DNA of 64,000 nucleotides, from the NCBI GenBank assembly GCA_035279905.1, contig DATEGZ010000113.1, positions 1 through 64,000 on the forward strand, written 5' to 3'. Positions 61,144 through 64,000 of this stretch are shown piece after piece (the stretch's first letter is position 1; every line of letters starts with the position of its first letter). A model generated the notes under the pieces. It did not search any database. It was given only the letters and a program-made list of their open reading frames with translations, and was not told the origin of the DNA. The stretch comes from DATEGZ01 sp035279905 (lineage in GTDB: Bacteria > Acidobacteriota > Vicinamibacteria > Vicinamibacterales > SCN-69-37). The position numbers were made by a program, and so were the translations under genes.

Positions 61144-61779
61144 GTGAACCTTCCGAACGCGATCACGCTCGGACGCATCTTCCTCGTGCCGCTGCTGGTC
61201 GTCGTGTTGCTGACGACGAAGGAGTGGTCGTTCCTGGGGGTGAGCAAGGAGCTGCTGGGCGCGGCCATTTTCGGGGTCGCGTCGCTGACCGACTGGCTCG
61301 ACGGGTACCTGGCGCGGCGCCGCGGCCAGGTCACCGATTTCGGCCAGTGGATGGATCCGCTCGCCGACAAGCTCCTGGTGACCGCCGCGCTCATCTCGCT
61401 GGTCCAGATGGGGCTGGCGCCGGCCTGGATGGTCGCCGTGATTCTGGGGCGGGAGTTCTCGGTGACGGTGCTGCGCAGCATCGCGCACGCGCGCGGGCAG
61501 ACGCTGCCGGCGTCGCCCATCGGCAAGGTTAAGATGGTCGCGCAGGTTGTCGCGATCCTGGTCCTGATCCTCGGCCGCCATCAAATGCAGCAGTTCTTCG
61601 TCGTCGGCACGATCGCGCTGTGGGTGGCCACGATCGCCGCGCTGATCTCGGCCGTGGACTACTCGCGCCGCATCAACGCGCTCATCGGACGTCCGGCCGC
61701 GCCGGCGCCGCCTCCCGGTCCCGTGCTCGCCTCGAGCCGGGAAGAGCGGGAGCGGGAGCGCGATCGGGTCAGTGCTTGA
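61144..61779 (+). CDS. pgsA: CDP-diacylglycerol-glycerol-3-phosphate 3-phosphatidyltransferase
   Basis: A 211-residue membrane enzyme that makes phosphatidylglycerol phosphate. The CDP-alcohol phosphotransferase signature D-x2-D-G-x2-A-R...G-x3-D-x3-D is present (TDWLDGYLARRRGQVTDFGQ, then DPLADK). GTG start with a short AAGGG-containing leader. Its end overlaps the convergent bamD-like gene by 11 bases. Confidence 0.93.
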   Translation: MNLPNAITLGRIFLVPLLVVVLLTTKEWSFLGVSKELLGAAIFGVASLTDWLDGYLARRRGQVTDFGQWMDPLADKLLVTAALISLVQMGLAPAWMVAVILGREFSVTVLRSIAHARGQTLPASPIGKVKMVAQVVAILVLILGRHQMQQFFVVGTIALWVATIAALISAVDYSRRINALIGRPAAPAPPPGPVLASSREERERERDRVSA

Positions 61780-62572
61780 TCTTGATCGTCGCCATCCGAG
61801 CTTTGGCTTTCGCGACGTACTCGCTCTTCGGATAGGCTTCCAGAAGCTTCGAGTAGTAGGGAAGCGCCTCGGCTTCCTTCAGGCTCTTGTAGTACGACTC
61901 GGCCAGGTAGAAGTACACGCCGTCCATCTTCGAGAACTCGGGATCGTCCTTGATCAGCTGGAGCAGCCGGGCCGTCGATCCGGGATACCAGCGCATCCGG
62001 AAGTAGCTCACGCCGATCTCGTATTCCGACTCTGACAGCCGATCGCGCGCCTGCCGGCGCAAGGCCTCGCCCTCGGCGTGGTACTTGCTCTGCGGGTTGC
62101 TTTGCAGGAACGCGTCGCAGTCGCGCAGGGCTTCGCGCGTGGCTGTCTGATCGCGCTGGGGCGAGAGCATCTGCTTCGATTCGGCGGCGCAGATGCGGTA
62201 CTGCGCGTAGTCGGCCTTGGGGTTCAGCGGGAAGTACTGCATGAACTCCTTGAACTCGTTGACGCCCAGGATCAGCGAGTCGACTCGCTTCTCGCCGATG
62301 TACGAGTCGCCGATGCCCAGCTTGGCGTCCGCGCGGTAGCCGCTCTGCGGATAGGTGTCGATGATCTTCTTGAAGTACTCGCGGGCTTCGACCCACTTCT
62401 TCTGCTCGAGCGCGGCCGTGCCCTTGTCGAACAGGAACTTGTCGGCGTCGGCCGAGCCGACGGCCGGGAGCTTCGGATCCTTTTTGCAGGCGGCGGCGCC
62501 CAGCAGCAGGCTGGCCACGGCGAGCACAGAAGTCCGTCGAGCGTACGTGCGGAGCGAAACGCGGTGGAGCAT
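61769..62572 (-). CDS. bamD: Outer-membrane assembly lipoprotein, BamD-like
   Basis: A 267-residue lipoprotein. The ATG at 62572 begins a signal with lipobox LLLGAAC. TPR-type repeats follow (KWVEAREYFKKIIDTYPQSG, then QSNPQSKYHAEGEALRRQ and EAYPKSEYVAKAKARM), the layout of BamD/YfiO. It starts three bases after the epimerase stop on the same strand. Confidence 0.88.
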   Translation of the reverse strand: MLHRVSLRTYARRTSVLAVASLLLGAAACKKDPKLPAVGSADADKFLFDKGTAALEQKKWVEAREYFKKIIDTYPQSGYRADAKLGIGDSYIGEKRVDSLILGVNEFKEFMQYFPLNPKADYAQYRICAAESKQMLSPQRDQTATREALRDCDAFLQSNPQSKYHAEGEALRRQARDRLSESEYEIGVSYFRMRWYPGSTARLLQLIKDDPEFSKMDGVYFYLAESYYKSLKEAEALPYYSKLLEAYPKSEYVAKAKARMATIKIKH

Positions 62573-62574
62573 GT

Positions 62575-63528
62575 TCAGCGACGCGACCCCTTCAACGAAT
62601 CGGCCAGCCACTCGTATTCGGCGGCGAGCCCTGCGTCGAGTGTATACGTGGGCCGGAAATCGAGGTCTTCGAGGGCACGGGTCGTATCAGCAAACGTGTC
62701 GCGCATGTCGCCTTTCTGGGGGTCCTCTCGGCGGATATCCAGCTTGCGGCCGGTGATGCCTGCCAGGCGGTCGAGCACCGAGTTGAGGGTCACCCGGCTT
62801 CCCCCGCCGATGTTATAGACGGCGCCGGGCCGTCCGCGGTCGCCAGCCGTGGCGGTGGCCGCGACGGCGTCGGCGACGAACGTGAAGTCGCGGGTCTGCT
62901 CGCCGTCGCCGTAGATGGCAATTGGCTGGCCGGTCAGCGCGGCGCGCAGGAACTTGTGGAACGCCATGTCGGGCCGCTGGCGGGGCCCGTAAACCGTGAA
63001 ATACCTCAAGGACACCGCAGGCACACCGTAATTGACGTAGTAGAGGTAGCAGAGGTGCTCCGCCGCGAGCTTCGTGACGCCGTACGGCGACACGGGGTGG
63101 AGCGCCGACTCCTCGCGCATCGGAATCGCCACGAGGTCGCCGTAGACCGACGAGCTCGACGCGTAGACGAAGCGCGCGAGGTTGCGCGACTTCACGGCCT
63201 CGAGCAGCCGCTGCGTCGCTTCCACGTTGTGCGAGGTATAGACCGAGAACTCCGTGCCCCAACTGCGCCGCACGCCGGCCTGCGCGGCCAGATGAAAGAC
63301 GTGCGTGACGCCGTCGAGCAGCGCGCCGAGGTCCACGGTTTGCAGCGCGCCCTCGACAAAGCGGAACTGCCGCGTGCGCGCCAGCGTCGCCAGGTTCGCT
63401 TCCTTCTGATCGCGCCCGTAGTAATCCGTGAAGCAATCGAGGCCGACGACGTCGAAGCCCCGCGCGGCCAGGACGGCCGACAAGTGCGATCCGATGAAGC
63501 CCGCCGCGCCGGTGACGAGCGCCTTCAC
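62575..63528 (-). CDS. NAD-dependent sugar epimerase (UDP-glucuronate 4-epimerase-like)
   Basis: A 317-residue extended SDR enzyme. It has the Rossmann motif TGAAGFIGSHL, the catalytic triad elements SSSSVYG and YGVTK, and the substrate loop YFTVYGPRQRPDMA. Closest in style to UDP-glucuronate epimerases of cell-envelope sugar pathways. It overlaps the thioesterase stop by four bases. Confidence 0.9.
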   Translation of the reverse strand: MKALVTGAAGFIGSHLSAVLAARGFDVVGLDCFTDYYGRDQKEANLATLARTRQFRFVEGALQTVDLGALLDGVTHVFHLAAQAGVRRSWGTEFSVYTSHNVEATQRLLEAVKSRNLARFVYASSSSVYGDLVAIPMREESALHPVSPYGVTKLAAEHLCYLYYVNYGVPAVSLRYFTVYGPRQRPDMAFHKFLRAALTGQPIAIYGDGEQTRDFTFVADAVAATATAGDRGRPGAVYNIGGGSRVTLNSVLDRLAGITGRKLDIRREDPQKGDMRDTFADTTRALEDLDFRPTYTLDAGLAAEYEWLADSLKGSRR

Positions 63529-63926
63529 GCGAACACCTCGCGGATGCGATCCGGCAGGCGGCAGGGGCGTCCGTCGCGATCCAGCGCGGCGTGCACCGTC
63601 CGGCCGATCGCCGTGATCTCGCTCTGGCCCTTGACCTGCACCTGGTAATCGAACGCCATGCGGATCGGTGACATCAGCGTGCCCGCCGTCCGCACCTCCA
63701 CCTCATCGTCGTACCTTGCGGAGCGACGGTAGTCGCAGTGCGCCTCGATGACCGGCAGCGTGACGCCGGCCTCTTCCATTTCGCGGTACGTCCAGCCGAG
63801 CGTGCGCAGCAGATCCGCGCGCGCGACTTCGAACCACACGAAGTAGTTCGCGTAGTAGACGACGCCCATGCGATCCGTTTCGGCGTACCTCACGCGCACT
63901 GTGGTGACCGAGGAGGGCATGGACAT
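63525..63926 (-). CDS. Acyl-CoA thioesterase, YbgC/FadM hotdog family
   Basis: A 133-residue hotdog-fold enzyme. The catalytic region RYAETDRMGVVYYANYFVWFE has the conserved Asp and Tyr of the 4-hydroxybenzoyl-CoA thioesterase group. Its ATG begins immediately after the TGA of the upstream partial gene, and its stop overlaps the epimerase start. Confidence 0.9.
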   Translation of the reverse strand: MSMPSSVTTVRVRYAETDRMGVVYYANYFVWFEVARADLLRTLGWTYREMEEAGVTLPVIEAHCDYRRSARYDDEVEVRTAGTLMSPIRMAFDYQVQVKGQSEITAIGRTVHAALDRDGRPCRLPDRIREVFA

Positions 63927-64000
63927 TCAGGCGGCCGCGGTGGCGGCGCGGCGCAACGCCCGAGTCGCTTCCGTTGGGTGGCCGGCGGCAAACACCGCCG
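63927..64000 (-). CDS. C-terminal end of a gene cut by the window edge
   Basis: The last 24 codons of a minus-strand frame (AVFAAGHPTEATRALRRAAT, ending AAA) stop at the TGA directly before the thioesterase ATG. The fragment is too short to identify. The adjacency suggests one operon. Confidence 0.5.
   Translation of the reverse strand, partial: AVFAAGHPTEATRALRRAATAAA

Noticed and set aside
1..64000. CRISPR arrays, rRNA genes and insertion sequences
   Set aside because: No regularly spaced repeats, rRNA-like stretches or transposase frames were seen.

Overview
The window looks like a high-GC Gram-negative chromosome: it has lipoprotein signals, tripartite RND pumps with TolC partners, a BamD-like protein and a Tat-exported multicopper oxidase. 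Protein style (two Lgt-type genes implied, many short Cys-containing secreted proteins, PadR next to an efflux operon) suggests an acidobacterium of the Vicinamibacteria type. That assignment is inference from memory and was not tested. No rRNA, CRISPR array or intact transposase gene was seen.

Layout. (1) 1-16.9 kb is a mobile or defence region. A conjugation remnant (TraG/VirD4 coupling protein, TrbB/VirB11 ATPase, small helix-turn-helix protein, frameshifted membrane gene) is followed by an ASCH protein. Next come a three-gene module of unknown function (coiled-coil membrane protein, DUF4062 protein, unknown protein), a complete type I restriction-modification system (hsdR-hsdM-hsdS), and three further genes (HEPN-like, possible nuclease-like, DUF4238). 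The block ends at a degenerate tRNA-Thr-like 3' fragment that looks like an old attachment site. (2) 16.9-48.5 kb is a metal-resistance region: CadD; a Cus-type copper/silver operon; a copper block with cytochrome c, an outer-membrane barrel, a P-type ATPase, an Lgt paralogue and a His-rich EamA transporter; a minus-strand RND/TSUP/multicopper oxidase operon with a divergent PadR regulator; and a Czc-type operon. (3) 48.5-57.6 kb is a minus-strand metalloid/mercury region: an ars-like operon (ArsR-rhodanese, MFS, rhodanese-MBL, ArsM and three more methyltransferases), a CDF-type transporter and a mercury-type operon (CopZ-like, MerR, MerT-like, thioredoxin-like lipoprotein). (4) 57.7-64 kb carries two small zinc-ribbon genes, tRNA-Gly(CCC) and ordinary core genes for sugar nucleotide, phospholipid and envelope work.

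The main discovery candidate is a pair of selenoprotein genes about 5 kb apart. In the arsenite methyltransferase (50735-51523) an in-frame TGA stands where relatives have a key Cys. In the thioredoxin-like lipoprotein (55763-56341) an in-frame TGA is the first position of a UxxC redox motif. In both, the frame continues through recognisable conserved sequence to a normal stop, and a stem-loop fitting the bacterial SECIS model starts within 20 nt after the TGA. A standard annotation would report the first gene as truncated and split the second in two.

Two other recurring themes appear. Several genes have a -10-like hexamer exactly 6 nt before the start codon, suggesting leaderless mRNAs. The mercury-type operon also has an internally deleted second copy at 54.74-54.97 kb that keeps only the promoter, the start of its first gene and the tail of its last gene.
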